From assembly GCF_900111005.1 (NCBI RefSeq), contig NZ_FOFV01000003.1:124001-188000 (forward strand): DNA of 64,000 bases, written 5' to 3'. Numbering within the stretch: the stretch's first letter is position 1; every line of letters starts with the position of its first letter. The notes beneath the pieces are model-generated. The model did not search any database and was not told the DNA's origin. It saw only the letters and a program-made list of their open reading frames with translations. This document shows, piece after piece, positions 24,221 through 32,693 of the stretch. Made by a program: the position numbers and the translations under genes. This DNA comes from Lentzea albida (GTDB lineage Bacteria; Actinomycetota; Actinomycetes; Mycobacteriales; Pseudonocardiaceae).

Positions 24221-25729
24221 ATGGCAGTCGAGTCCTCACCGCCCCAGGTCACACCTGATGGCCGAGTCGAACTGAGCGACGTGGGTCCCATCAAGGACAG
24301 CAGGTTCTACAACCCCGAACTCGCCCCCGTGCCCGTCGAGCAGCGGACGTGGACGACGTACAACTTCTTCGCGCTGTGGATGGGCATGGCGCACAACATC
24401 CCCAGCTACACGCTCGCGGCGTCGTTGATCGCGATCGGCATGGACTGGGTGCAGGCCTTCCTCACGATCACCCTGGGCAACCTGATCGTGCTGATCCCCA
24501 TGCTGCTCAACAGCCACGCGGGCACGAAGTACGGCATCCCGTTCCCCGTGTTCGCCCGCGCGTTCTACGGCATCCGCGGCGCGAACCTGGTGGCGTTGCT
24601 GCGGGCGTTCATCGCGTGCGCCTGGTTCGGCATCCAGACGTGGGTGGGCGGCAAGGCGCTGCACGTGATCATCGGCCGGCTGGCCGGGGACGGCTGGACC
24701 AAGGCGTCGTCGATCGGCGGCCAGCCGTGGACGTTGTGGTTGTGCTTCTTCGGTTTCTGGGTCGTGCAGATGCTGGTGATCTGGCGCGGCATGGAGGCGA
24801 TCCGGCGGTTCGAGAACTGGACGGCGCCGCTGGTCAGCGTCGGGTTCCTGATCCTGCTGGGCTACGTGCTGGTGAAGGCCGGCGGGTTCGGCCCGATCCT
24901 CGACACGCCCAGCAAGCTCGGCTGGGGACCGGACTTCTGGAAGGTCTTCTTCCCCGCGCTGATGGGCATGATCGCGTTCTGGTCGACGCTGTCGCTGAAC
25001 ATGCCGGACTTCACGCGGTTCGGTGGCAGCCAGAAGAAGCAGGTCACCGGGCAGATCCTCGGCCTGCCGACCACCATGTCGTTCATCGCGATCGTCGCGA
25101 TCCTGACCACCTCGGGCGCGCAGGCGCTGTACGGCGAGGCGATCTGGGACCCGGCCGACCTCGCGTCCCGCTTCGACAGCACGCTGCTGGTGATCATCGC
25201 GCTGATCTCGCTGGTGCTGGCGACGATCTCGGCGAACCTCGCGGCGAACGTCGTCAGCCCGTCCTACGACTTCTCGAACGCCTTCCCGAAGCGCATCACG
25301 TTCGCGGTCGGCGGCCTGATCACCGGTGTGATCGGCATCGTGATCCAGCCGTGGCGGCTGATCTCCGACCCGAACATCTACATCTTCGCGTGGCTCGGGT
25401 TCTACGGCGGCCTGCTGGCGTCCGTGGCCGGCGTGTTCGTCGCCGGGTACTGGGTGATCAGGAAGACCCGGCTCGAACTCGCGGACCTCTACCTGGACGG
25501 CAGTGGCGCGTACTGGTTCAACGGCGGCTGGAACTGGCGCGCGGTCGCGGCGACGCTCGTGGGCTCGGTGCTCGCGGTCGGCGGCGCCCACGGCGGGCCG
25601 TTCCCGGCGGACGGGCTCATCCCGTTCCTCAAGCCCCTCTACGACTACAACTGGGTCGTCGGCTTCGCGGCCGGCTTCCTGGTCTTCCTCGCTCTGAAGG
25701 ACACCACGGCAAAGGAGACGACCAGGTGA
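24221..25729 (+). CDS. NCS1-family nucleobase/hydantoin:cation symporter
   Basis: The 502-aa transporter has about 12 membrane segments. NCS1 signatures include WTTYNFFALWMGMAHNIPSY, GTKYGIPFPVFARAFYG, CAWFGIQTWVGGKAL and LSLNMPDFTRFGGSQKKQ. The family imports uracil, thymine, allantoin, cytosine or hydantoins with a cation. It starts an operon whose next genes (GTGA overlap, then GTGA overlap, then a 13-bp gap) encode an amidase, dihydropyrimidinase and an oxidoreductase, so uracil, thymine, dihydropyrimidine or hydantoin are the likely substrates. Confidence 0.92.
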   Translation: MAVESSPPQVTPDGRVELSDVGPIKDSRFYNPELAPVPVEQRTWTTYNFFALWMGMAHNIPSYTLAASLIAIGMDWVQAFLTITLGNLIVLIPMLLNSHAGTKYGIPFPVFARAFYGIRGANLVALLRAFIACAWFGIQTWVGGKALHVIIGRLAGDGWTKASSIGGQPWTLWLCFFGFWVVQMLVIWRGMEAIRRFENWTAPLVSVGFLILLGYVLVKAGGFGPILDTPSKLGWGPDFWKVFFPALMGMIAFWSTLSLNMPDFTRFGGSQKKQVTGQILGLPTTMSFIAIVAILTTSGAQALYGEAIWDPADLASRFDSTLLVIIALISLVLATISANLAANVVSPSYDFSNAFPKRITFAVGGLITGVIGIVIQPWRLISDPNIYIFAWLGFYGGLLASVAGVFVAGYWVIRKTRLELADLYLDGSGAYWFNGGWNWRAVAATLVGSVLAVGGAHGGPFPADGLIPFLKPLYDYNWVVGFAAGFLVFLALKDTTAKETTR

Positions 25730-26568
25730 GCAACATCATCCGGGCGGCGCTCGTCCAGCAGAAGTGGACGGGCGACAAGGAGTCGATGATCGCGAACGCG
25801 GTCGAGCACATCCGCGCCGCCGCCTCCCAGGGCGCTCAGGTGCTGTGCCTGCAGGAACTCTTCTACGGCCCGTACTTCTGCCAGGTGCAGGACGCCGACT
25901 TCTACTCCTACACCGAGTCCATCCCGGACGGTCCCACCACGCAGCTGATGCAGGAGGTGGCCGCGCAGAACAACATCGTGCTGATCGTGCCGATGTACGA
26001 GGTCGAGCAGCCGGGCGTCTACTACAACACGGCGGCCGTGATCGACGCCGACGGCACGTACCTCGGCAAGTACCGCAAGAACCACATCCCGCAGGTGAAG
26101 GGCTTCTGGGAGAAGTTCTACTTCAAGCCCGGCAACCTCGGGTACCCGGTGTTCGACACGGCGGTCGGCCGGATCGGCGTCTACATCTGCTACGAGCGCC
26201 ACTTCCCCGAGGGCTGGCGCGCCCTCGGACTCGCGGGCGCGAAGATCGTGTTCAACCCGTCGGCGACGTCCCGGTCGTTGTCGGAGTACCTGTGGAAGCT
26301 GGAGCAGCCCGCCGCGGCCGTCGCGAACGAGTACTTCGTCGGCGCGATCAACCGCGTGGGCGTGGAACCGCTGGGTGACAACGAGTTCTACGGCCAGACG
26401 TACTTCGTCTCGCCGCGCGGGCAGCTCGTCGGCGACGCGGCGTCCGACACCGAGGAAGAGCTCGTGGTGCGCGACCTCGACCTGGACCTGCTGACCGAGG
26501 TCCGCGACACGTGGGCGTTCTACCGCGACCGCCGCCCCGACACCTACGAGGGCCTGGTGACGCCGTGA
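25726..26568 (+). CDS. nitrilase-superfamily amidohydrolase, probable beta-ureidopropionase
   Basis: The 280-aa enzyme carries the Glu-Lys-Cys triad of the nitrilase superfamily: LCLQELFYGPYFCQ (Glu), GKYRKNHIPQVKGFWEKFYF (Lys) and IGVYICYERHFPEGWRALG (Cys). The long loop after the Lys motif is typical of N-carbamoyl-beta-alanine and N-carbamoylputrescine amidohydrolases. In this operon it should release beta-alanine, CO2 and ammonia from N-carbamoyl-beta-alanine. The GTG overlaps the symporter stop (GTGA), and its own stop overlaps the next GTG. Confidence 0.88.
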   Translation: MSNIIRAALVQQKWTGDKESMIANAVEHIRAAASQGAQVLCLQELFYGPYFCQVQDADFYSYTESIPDGPTTQLMQEVAAQNNIVLIVPMYEVEQPGVYYNTAAVIDADGTYLGKYRKNHIPQVKGFWEKFYFKPGNLGYPVFDTAVGRIGVYICYERHFPEGWRALGLAGAKIVFNPSATSRSLSEYLWKLEQPAAAVANEYFVGAINRVGVEPLGDNEFYGQTYFVSPRGQLVGDAASDTEEELVVRDLDLDLLTEVRDTWAFYRDRRPDTYEGLVTP

Positions 26569-27950
26569 GCACACTGATCAAGAACGGCCTGGTGATCAAC
26601 GCGACGGGCTCGCACGCCGCCGACGTGCTGATCGACGGCGAGCACATCGCCGCTCTCGTCACGCCGGGGTTCGCGGTCGAGGCGGACGAGGTCATCGACG
26701 CGGCCGGGAAGTACGTCATCCCCGGTGGCATCGACGCCCACACGCACATGGAGATGCCGTTCGGCGGCACCCAGTCCGCGGACACCTTCGAGACGGGCAC
26801 GACCGCCGCGGCGTGGGGCGGCACCACCACGATCGTCGACTTCGCCGTGCAGCCCAAGGGTTCGTCGCTGCTGTCCACCCTGGACAAGTGGCACAGCAAG
26901 GCGGACGGCAACTGCGCGGTCGACTACGGCTTCCACATGATCATCTCCGACGTGACGGACGAGTCGCTCAAGGAGATGGAGTCGTGCATCGCGGCCGGCG
27001 TGAACAGCTTCAAGATGTTCATGGCCTACCCCGGCGTCTTCTACGCCACCGACGGCGAGATCCTGCGCGCCATGCAGAAGGCGCGCGAGACCGGCGCCAC
27101 GATCATGATGCACGCGGAGAACGGCATCGCGATCGACCAGCTCGTCGCGCAGGCGCTGGCGTCGGGCCTCGGCGACCCGGTGCAGCACGGCCTGACCCGG
27201 CCGCCGGAGCTGGAGGGCGAGGCGACGTCCCGCGCGATCCAGCTGGCACGCGTCACCGGTTCACCGTTGTACATCGTGCACCTGTCGGCGTCCCAGGCGC
27301 TCGACGCCGTGACGGCCGCCCGTGACACGGGCCAGAACGTGTTCGCGGAGACGTGCCCGCAGTACCTGTACCTGTCGCTGGAGGACCTGGCGAAGCCCGG
27401 TTTCGAGGGCGCGAAGTACGTGGCGTCGCCTCCGTTGCGCCCCAAGGAACACCAGTCGTCGCTGTGGCGCGGCCTGCGCACGAACGACCTGTCCGTCGTC
27501 AGCACCGACCACTGCCCGTTCTGCTTCAAGGACCAGAAGCAGCTGGGCCTCGGCGACTTCTCGAAGATCCCCAACGGCATGCCCGGCGTCGAGCACCGCG
27601 TCGACCTGCTGCACCAGGGCGTCGTGAAGGGCGAGATCACCCGCGAGCGCTGGGTCGAGATCGTCTCCACGACCCCGGCCCGCATGTTCGGCATGTACCC
27701 GCGCAAGGGCGTGATCGCCCCGGGAGCCGACGCGGACGTCGTGGTCTACGACCCGTCGGCCACGCAGACCATCTCGGCCGACACGCACCACATGGCCGTG
27801 GACTACTCGGCGTACGAGGGCTTCGAGGTCACCGGCCGCGTGGAGACGGTCTTCTCGCGGGGCCGCAAGGTGATCGCCGACGGCGCGTACCACGGCTCGA
27901 CCGGCCACGGCCGTTTCGTGTCGCGCGATCTCAACCAGTACCTCGTCTGA
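26565..27950 (+). CDS. hydA: dihydropyrimidinase / hydantoinase
   Basis: The 461-aa amidohydrolase opens the ring of 5,6-dihydrouracil or hydantoins. Metal ligands are visible in IDAHTHMEMPFGG, the carboxylated Lys in VNSFKMFMAYPG, His in MMHAENG and VHLSASQAL, and Asp in VVSTDHCPF. NGMPGVEHRVDLLHQGVV is the family substrate-loop region. The start is a GTG overlapping the amidase stop. It acts just before the nitrilase-like enzyme in reductive pyrimidine degradation. Confidence 0.95.
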   Translation: MSTLIKNGLVINATGSHAADVLIDGEHIAALVTPGFAVEADEVIDAAGKYVIPGGIDAHTHMEMPFGGTQSADTFETGTTAAAWGGTTTIVDFAVQPKGSSLLSTLDKWHSKADGNCAVDYGFHMIISDVTDESLKEMESCIAAGVNSFKMFMAYPGVFYATDGEILRAMQKARETGATIMMHAENGIAIDQLVAQALASGLGDPVQHGLTRPPELEGEATSRAIQLARVTGSPLYIVHLSASQALDAVTAARDTGQNVFAETCPQYLYLSLEDLAKPGFEGAKYVASPPLRPKEHQSSLWRGLRTNDLSVVSTDHCPFCFKDQKQLGLGDFSKIPNGMPGVEHRVDLLHQGVVKGEITRERWVEIVSTTPARMFGMYPRKGVIAPGADADVVVYDPSATQTISADTHHMAVDYSAYEGFEVTGRVETVFSRGRKVIADGAYHGSTGHGRFVSRDLNQYLV

Positions 27951-27963
27951 GAGGAGGTCCACT

Positions 27964-28956
27964 GTGGACTTCGGTGTAGTGCTGCAGACCGACCCGCCGG
28001 CGCGGGACGTGGTGGAGGGCCTCCGCGCGGCCGAGGACTGCGGCTTCCGCTACGGCTGGACGTTCGACTCCTGCGTGCTGTGGCAGGAACCGTTCGTCAT
28101 CTACTCGCAGGTGCTCTCCGCCACGCGGGACCTGGTCGTCGGCCCGATGGTGACCAACCCGTCGACCCGGGACTGGTCCGTCACCGCGTCCCTGTTCGCG
28201 ACGCTGAACGACATGTTCGGCAACCGCACGGTCTGCGGCATCGGCCGCGGCGACTCGGCCCGCCGCGTGATCGGCCAGAAGCCCGCGTCGCTCGCGACCC
28301 TCGGTTCCGCGATGCACGTGATCAAGGAGCTGGCGGAGGGCCGGGAGGTCGAGCACCACGGCACACCGGTCCAGATCCCGTGGGTGCGCAACGGAAAGCT
28401 CGAGATGTGGATGGCCGCCTACGGTCCCAAGGCGTTGAAGATGGTCGGGGAACAGGCCGACGGCTTCATCCTGCAGACCGCCGACCCGGACATCGCCCGC
28501 TGGACCATCGGCTCGGTCCGCGAGGCGGCCACCGCCGCCGGACGTGACCCGTCGGCGATCACGATGTGCGTGGCGGCGCCCGCCTACGTGGGCACGGACC
28601 TCGCGCACCAGCGCGACCAGCTGCGGTGGTTCGGCGGCATGGTCGGCAACCACGTCGCGGACCTCGTGGCGCGGTACGGGGATTCGGGCGTCGTGCCCAA
28701 GGCCCTGACCGACTACATCAAGGACCGCGAGGGCTACGACTACTCCCACCACGGCAAGGCGGGCAACCGTTCCACGGACTTCGTGCCGGACGTGATCGTG
28801 GACCGCTTCTGCCTCGTCGGGCCGGAGTCGGCGCACGTCGAGAGGTTGCAGGAGTTGAAGGAGATCGGCGTCGACAACTTCGCGCTGTACCTGATGCACG
28901 ACGAGAAGGACAAGACGCGGGACGCCTACGGGTCGGCGGTCATCCCCGCGGTCTGA
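27964..28956 (+). CDS. luciferase-like (probably F420-dependent) oxidoreductase of the CPS_4043 type
   Basis: The 330-aa protein has luciferase-like monooxygenase features: VDFGVVLQTDPPARDVVEGL, SATRDLVVGPMVTNPSTRDW, GIGRGDSARRVIGQKPAS, then WMAAYGPKALKMVGEQADGF. It resembles a subfamily I recall as repeatedly encoded beside dihydropyrimidinase and beta-ureidopropionase genes. It begins 13 bp after hydA with a strong GAGGAGG site. No iron-sulfur dihydropyrimidine dehydrogenase is present in the window, so this enzyme is a candidate for a redox step at the pyrimidine ring. Cofactor (F420 or FMN) and reaction are inferred. Confidence 0.8.
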   Translation: MDFGVVLQTDPPARDVVEGLRAAEDCGFRYGWTFDSCVLWQEPFVIYSQVLSATRDLVVGPMVTNPSTRDWSVTASLFATLNDMFGNRTVCGIGRGDSARRVIGQKPASLATLGSAMHVIKELAEGREVEHHGTPVQIPWVRNGKLEMWMAAYGPKALKMVGEQADGFILQTADPDIARWTIGSVREAATAAGRDPSAITMCVAAPAYVGTDLAHQRDQLRWFGGMVGNHVADLVARYGDSGVVPKALTDYIKDREGYDYSHHGKAGNRSTDFVPDVIVDRFCLVGPESAHVERLQELKEIGVDNFALYLMHDEKDKTRDAYGSAVIPAV

Positions 28957-28960
28957 CGTC

Positions 28961-29002
28961 GAGGGCCTGGGTGTTCCTCCGCGGAGGAACACCCAGGCCC
29001 TC
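28961..29002. terminator. 20-bp perfect hairpin terminator
   Basis: The 20-bp arm 28961-28980 (starting GAGGGCCTGG) is the exact complement of 28983-29002, leaving a 2-nt centre. It follows the oxidoreductase stop by 4 bp and overlaps the stop of the convergent lipoprotein gene (29001-29003), so it ends both transcripts. Confidence 0.9.
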
Positions 29003-29525
29003 AGATTCCCGTGAGCACGTCGTCGCCGACCCGTTCGCTGTTGCCGTCCCGGCAGGCGCGGGCGATCCGATCACCGTCCACTTCGAACACACCCCCCGGC
29101 ACCGCGACGTGGAACGCCGTCACCGGAGCCCCGTTCGCCGTCACCGGTCCGTCCTGCCCCGACAGGCTCGTCCGGGCGAACACCACGTACGTGGTGCCCT
29201 CGCGCAGGTCCGCCGCGTCGAGCGCGGGCCACAACGCGAACTCGCGCGGCGGCTCCTCCCCCACCAACGTGGAGTCGGTCCGCAGCAGGTACCCCTCGCT
29301 GAGGGTCGGCCCCTGTTCGAGGCGGGTCTTGCCGGTCACCACCACACGGGCGACGAACGCGGACTTCTGCCGGTCGGCCCGCAGCCCGTCGTTCGTCGGC
29401 GCCGGACAGGACGACGCCTCCCGCCCGCACGCCGTGGCCGCCAGGCACAGCAGCACAACGGCGGCGGCACGACTCAGGTGCGGATGGCCCAGAACGGGCC
29501 GTCCTCCGCGCCGATCACGTCCCAC
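29001..29525 (-). CDS. lipoprotein of unknown function (TIMP/NTR-like pattern)
   Basis: This predicted lipoprotein has about 174 aa. Starting at GTG29525 gives a basic N-terminus (GRDRRGG), a hydrophobic stretch and the lipobox LAATAC. The mature part has CGREASSCPAP, KSAFVARVVVTGKTRL and TTYVVFARTSLSGQ. This order (Cys-Pro near the N-terminus, then a strand like FVARVV and a later TYVVFA) recalls netrin/TIMP-like OB-fold domains, but the match is weak. The 5' part overlaps the end of the amidase-domain gene by 52 bp. The start is uncertain, because GTG29525 has only AAAGG 3 bp upstream. Confidence 0.55.
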   Translation of the reverse strand: MGRDRRGGRPVLGHPHLSRAAAVVLLCLAATACGREASSCPAPTNDGLRADRQKSAFVARVVVTGKTRLEQGPTLSEGYLLRTDSTLVGEEPPREFALWPALDAADLREGTTYVVFARTSLSGQDGPVTANGAPVTAFHVAVPGGVFEVDGDRIARACRDGNSERVGDDVLTGI

Positions 29526-30496
29526 AGACCTTTGTCCCTCGTGTCTCTCGAGTGGTAGCTGAGCAGGGGCCACCCATCGGTTCCCCGTCCCGTCACCATC
29601 GTGGTGTGGTCGGGAATCCCGGGCGGGTCCCCGTAGTTGTTCATCTCCATCTGGAAGACGTCCGAGAGCAGGAGATCGCTGAGGTAGGGCATGAACGTCA
29701 CCCGACCGCCGTAGTTGTTCTCGTAGACGTTCCAGTTCAGCGCACCGCCCCAGGTGTACGTGTGGCGCGGAGAGCAGTCGTTGCAACGGTAGTACCACAC
29801 GTCGGCGTCGTCGTAGTTCCACAGCGTCTCCGGGTACGACTCGCTGCCGCGCTCCTCGTAGCGCCCGTTCCACAGCACCCAGGAGATGAACGTCGTGCAG
29901 TCGTTCACGTCCCTGGTGTACGGCACGGGTTCGGTGGCGTAGTACCAGGCCACGTTGATCATCGTCTGGTAGTCGTACGGCCTGCCCTCACCGCCGAGCG
30001 CGTGGACCTGGTCCCGCACCTCCGGCGCGAACGGCCTGTCCGCAGGGCGGGCGGGTACCGCCACACCACCCGGACCCTTGCCCTCCGAGGGTTTCAGCGC
30101 GTCAGGAGCGACCACCTGCTTGCCCGCCAGCTTGGCGGTGTCGGCGGCCCGCAACGCCGGCAGGTTCGCCGTGATCCCGGCGCGAACGGCTTCGATCCGG
30201 TGGCGGATCGCCGCACGACGCTCCTCGTCGGGCGCGATCGAGGCCAGTGCCCGATCGCTCAGGTTGCTCTTCTCGTCCAGCGGAACGACGTCCGCCACCG
30301 CCCACCTGCCACCGGACCACTCGAAGGTGAACCGGTGCCGGGACTTCGTGCTGGTGCCCTGCTTCGAGCCCTCGACGGGATAGCCGCTGTGCTCGTCGAC
30401 CTCCGCGACGCGCACGGCACCGTCACCACTGGTCGAGCGAACCTTCACCTCGGTCGTCACGCGGTCCACCCGCACCCCGGCCGCTTCGCGAGCCAC
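29474..30496 (-). CDS. amidase-domain (Amidase_6-like) protein, 5' end uncertain
   Basis: As annotated from GTG30496 the 340-aa protein has a C-terminal putative amidase domain: YDYQTMINVAWYYATEP, the nucleophile-type NDCTTFISWVLWNGRYEE, DVWYYRCNDCSPRHTYTWG, and the His in PDHTTMVTGRGTDG. Such domains occur in exported actinobacterial proteins. No signal peptide is present from this start. A second open frame upstream (to about 30605) gives RDRALAGVRPVVTAAMRQKA and could be the missing N-terminus after a one-base shift near 30498-30505, next to AGGGG. So the gene is either frameshifted or 5'-truncated. Confidence 0.65.
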   Translation of the reverse strand: MAREAAGVRVDRVTTEVKVRSTSGDGAVRVAEVDEHSGYPVEGSKQGTSTKSRHRFTFEWSGGRWAVADVVPLDEKSNLSDRALASIAPDEERRAAIRHRIEAVRAGITANLPALRAADTAKLAGKQVVAPDALKPSEGKGPGGVAVPARPADRPFAPEVRDQVHALGGEGRPYDYQTMINVAWYYATEPVPYTRDVNDCTTFISWVLWNGRYEERGSESYPETLWNYDDADVWYYRCNDCSPRHTYTWGGALNWNVYENNYGGRVTFMPYLSDLLLSDVFQMEMNNYGDPPGIPDHTTMVTGRGTDGWPLLSYHSRDTRDKGLWDVIGAEDGPFWAIRT

Positions 30497-30636
30497 CCCT
30501 GCGGTCCTCGCTCACCGCCAGCCGCGCGCTCGCCTTCTGGCGCATCGCGGCCGTGACCACCGGTCGCACGCCTGCCAACGCCCGGTCGCGATCCGCGTCA
30601 CCATCCCGCTATGCGGTCAACGGTGGAACAACGAGG

Positions 30637-31584
30637 TCAGCGGACCGCGCGGGTCTCGCCGTCCCACTCCGGTCCGAGTGCCGGCAGGAGCTCGGCCAGC
30701 TGCACCGGGTACACGGTGTCCTCGGCGGCTTCCAGCTCCTCCGCGCTCCACCACCGGTGCCCGGTGATCGAGCTCTCCTCGACGTCGTTGAAGCCCGAGG
30801 TGTCCACGTCCAGGCCGTCGACCGAGGCGTAGAAGAACCACTCCTCCGCGTCGAACGTCTCGCCGCCGAAGCTGAAGACCGCGCGCCGCCGCCACACGGG
30901 GCCGATCAGCTGTTCTGGCCGGAGCTCCAGGCCGGTCTCCTCGAAGGCCTCGCGGACGGCCGCATCGCGCAGCTCCTCGCCCTCCTCGACGCCGCCGCCG
31001 ACCGTGAACCAGAACGACTCCTGCGGACGTGCGGGGTCGAAGCCCTGGAACAGGAGCACGCGGCCGGCGGAGTCCGTCAGCACCACGCGGGCCGACGGGC
31101 GCGGCTTGAGCATCACGGGTTCCGCGGGGGCGGCGGGCTCGGCGATCTCGAAGTACGACGGCTGCGGGGCGGTGCCGGCCAGGCGCAGCCAGCGGGCCAC
31201 GCGGCGGCGGCGCTGCAGCAGCGTGTCGCGGACGGCGTCGTTGTGGACGCGGCGGGCCAGCATCACGCGTTCTTCGGCGTCGGCGAGTTCGAAGGCCAGT
31301 TCCGGGGCCAGGGACGAGCGGTCGACCGCGACGAGGAGGGCCGAGAGTTCGTTCTCGGCCAGTTCGCGCTCCGAGCGCGCGGCGGCCTCGGCACGCGAGG
31401 CCGCGGCGGACAGAGCGGGGTCCAGCAACGCGCGGGCGACCACCGCCCGGCGGGCCAGTGCCGCGTCGAGGGCCGCCCAGGCCGCGTCGGTGCGGACGTG
31501 CAGGCGGTCGAGGCGGTTCGCGATGCTGAGGATCCAGGCGGCCAGCAGCAGGGTGAGGAGGACGACGACGAGCGCGGTGGTCAT
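30637..31584 (-). CDS. LemA-like membrane segment fused to a Nudix hydrolase
   Basis: The 315-aa protein has an N-terminal transmembrane helix (VVVLLTLLLAAWILSIANRL), a LemA-like helical region (RLHVRTDAAWAALDAALARR, to about residue 120) and a Nudix domain with the full box GGGVEEGEELRDAAVREAFE-ETGLEL near residues 215-240. Nudix enzymes cleave nucleoside diphosphate-X compounds. The same fusion lies next to pimA in Mycobacterium tuberculosis (Rv2609c, from memory). Its ATG overlaps the pimA stop (ATGA), so it is part of the PIM operon, but its role in PIM synthesis is unknown. Confidence 0.85.
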   Translation of the reverse strand: MTTALVVVLLTLLLAAWILSIANRLDRLHVRTDAAWAALDAALARRAVVARALLDPALSAAASRAEAAARSERELAENELSALLVAVDRSSLAPELAFELADAEERVMLARRVHNDAVRDTLLQRRRRVARWLRLAGTAPQPSYFEIAEPAAPAEPVMLKPRPSARVVLTDSAGRVLLFQGFDPARPQESFWFTVGGGVEEGEELRDAAVREAFEETGLELRPEQLIGPVWRRRAVFSFGGETFDAEEWFFYASVDGLDVDTSGFNDVEESSITGHRWWSAEELEAAEDTVYPVQLAELLPALGPEWDGETRAVR

Positions 31585-32693
31585 GCCTCGCTCACCCGGC
31601 GCGGGTCGGCGGCGATCGCGGTCTCGTAGACGCGCAGCACCTGGGAGGCGACCACGGACCAGTCGTAGGTCTGAACCCGTTGGGACGCAACGGTCACATA
31701 CTCGGCGCGCAGGGCCGAGTCGCGCAGCACCGAGCGCAGCGCGTCGGCCAGGGCGTGGGCGTCGCCCACCGGGAACAGCACGCCCGCCTTGCCGTCGTCG
31801 AGCACGCGCCGGAACGCGTCCAGGTCGCTCGCCACCACCGCGGTGCCGGCGGACATGGCCTCGGTCAGGATGATGCCGAAGGACTCGCCGCCGGTGTTCG
31901 GGGCGACGTAGACGTCGACCGAGCGGAGCATGCGGGCCTTGTCCTCGTCGCTGACCTGGCCCAGCAGGTCGACCCTGTCCGCGTGCGGGCCCTCGAACGG
32001 GTTCTCGCCGCGACCCACGACGAGCAGGCGCAGGTCGGGGAACTCGTCGGCGATCAGCCCGAACGCCTCCCACAACAACGGCATGCCCTTGCGCGGCTCG
32101 TCGTAGCGGCCGACGAACCCGATCGTGCCGCCCGGCCGCGGGTAGCCGTCCAAAGTGGACGCGGAGGCGAAGAAGTCGACGTCGACGCCGTTCGGGATCT
32201 CCACCGCGTCCCCGCCGAGGTGCTCGACCTGGACGCGCCGCGCCAGCGCGGAGACGGCGATGCGGGCGGTGACCTTCTCCAGAAAGGGTTGGAGCACGCC
32301 CTGGAACGCCGACAGCATCTTGGAGCGCGGCGTCGAGGTGTGGAAGGTGGCGACGATCGGGCCGTCCGCGACCATCAGCGCGAGGAACGACAGCGACGGC
32401 GCCGTCGGCTCGTGCAGGTGCAGCACGTCGAACCTGTGCTCGTCGATCCAGCGGCGGACCCGCGCGTACGAGACGGGGCCGAAGCTCAGCCGTGCCACGG
32501 AACCGTTGTACGGGATGCCGACCGCACGGCCCGCGGAGGTGACGAACTCCGGCAGTTCCTGGTCGTCGTCGGCCGGCGCCAGCACGTTCACCGTGTGGCC
32601 GAGGCCGATGAGGGCACGGGCGAGGTCGACGACGTGCGCCTGCACTCCCCCTGGCACGTCGAAGGAGTACGGGCAGACGATGCCGACCTTCAC
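31581..32693 (-). CDS. pimA: phosphatidylinositol alpha-mannosyltransferase PimA
   Basis: The 370-aa GT4 glycosyltransferase transfers the first mannose from GDP-mannose to phosphatidylinositol on the inner membrane face. Visible features are VKVGIVCPYSFDVPGGVQAH, HLHEPTAPSLSFLALMVADG, the TFHTSTPRSK segment, GFVGRYDEPRKGMPLLWEAF, and the E-x7-E motif in TGGESFGIILTEAMSAG. It is coupled to patA upstream (GTGA) and the Nudix gene downstream (ATGA). The neighbours patA and pgsA confirm the assignment. Confidence 0.95.
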   Translation of the reverse strand: MKVGIVCPYSFDVPGGVQAHVVDLARALIGLGHTVNVLAPADDDQELPEFVTSAGRAVGIPYNGSVARLSFGPVSYARVRRWIDEHRFDVLHLHEPTAPSLSFLALMVADGPIVATFHTSTPRSKMLSAFQGVLQPFLEKVTARIAVSALARRVQVEHLGGDAVEIPNGVDVDFFASASTLDGYPRPGGTIGFVGRYDEPRKGMPLLWEAFGLIADEFPDLRLLVVGRGENPFEGPHADRVDLLGQVSDEDKARMLRSVDVYVAPNTGGESFGIILTEAMSAGTAVVASDLDAFRRVLDDGKAGVLFPVGDAHALADALRSVLRDSALRAEYVTVASQRVQTYDWSVVASQVLRVYETAIAADPRRVSEA

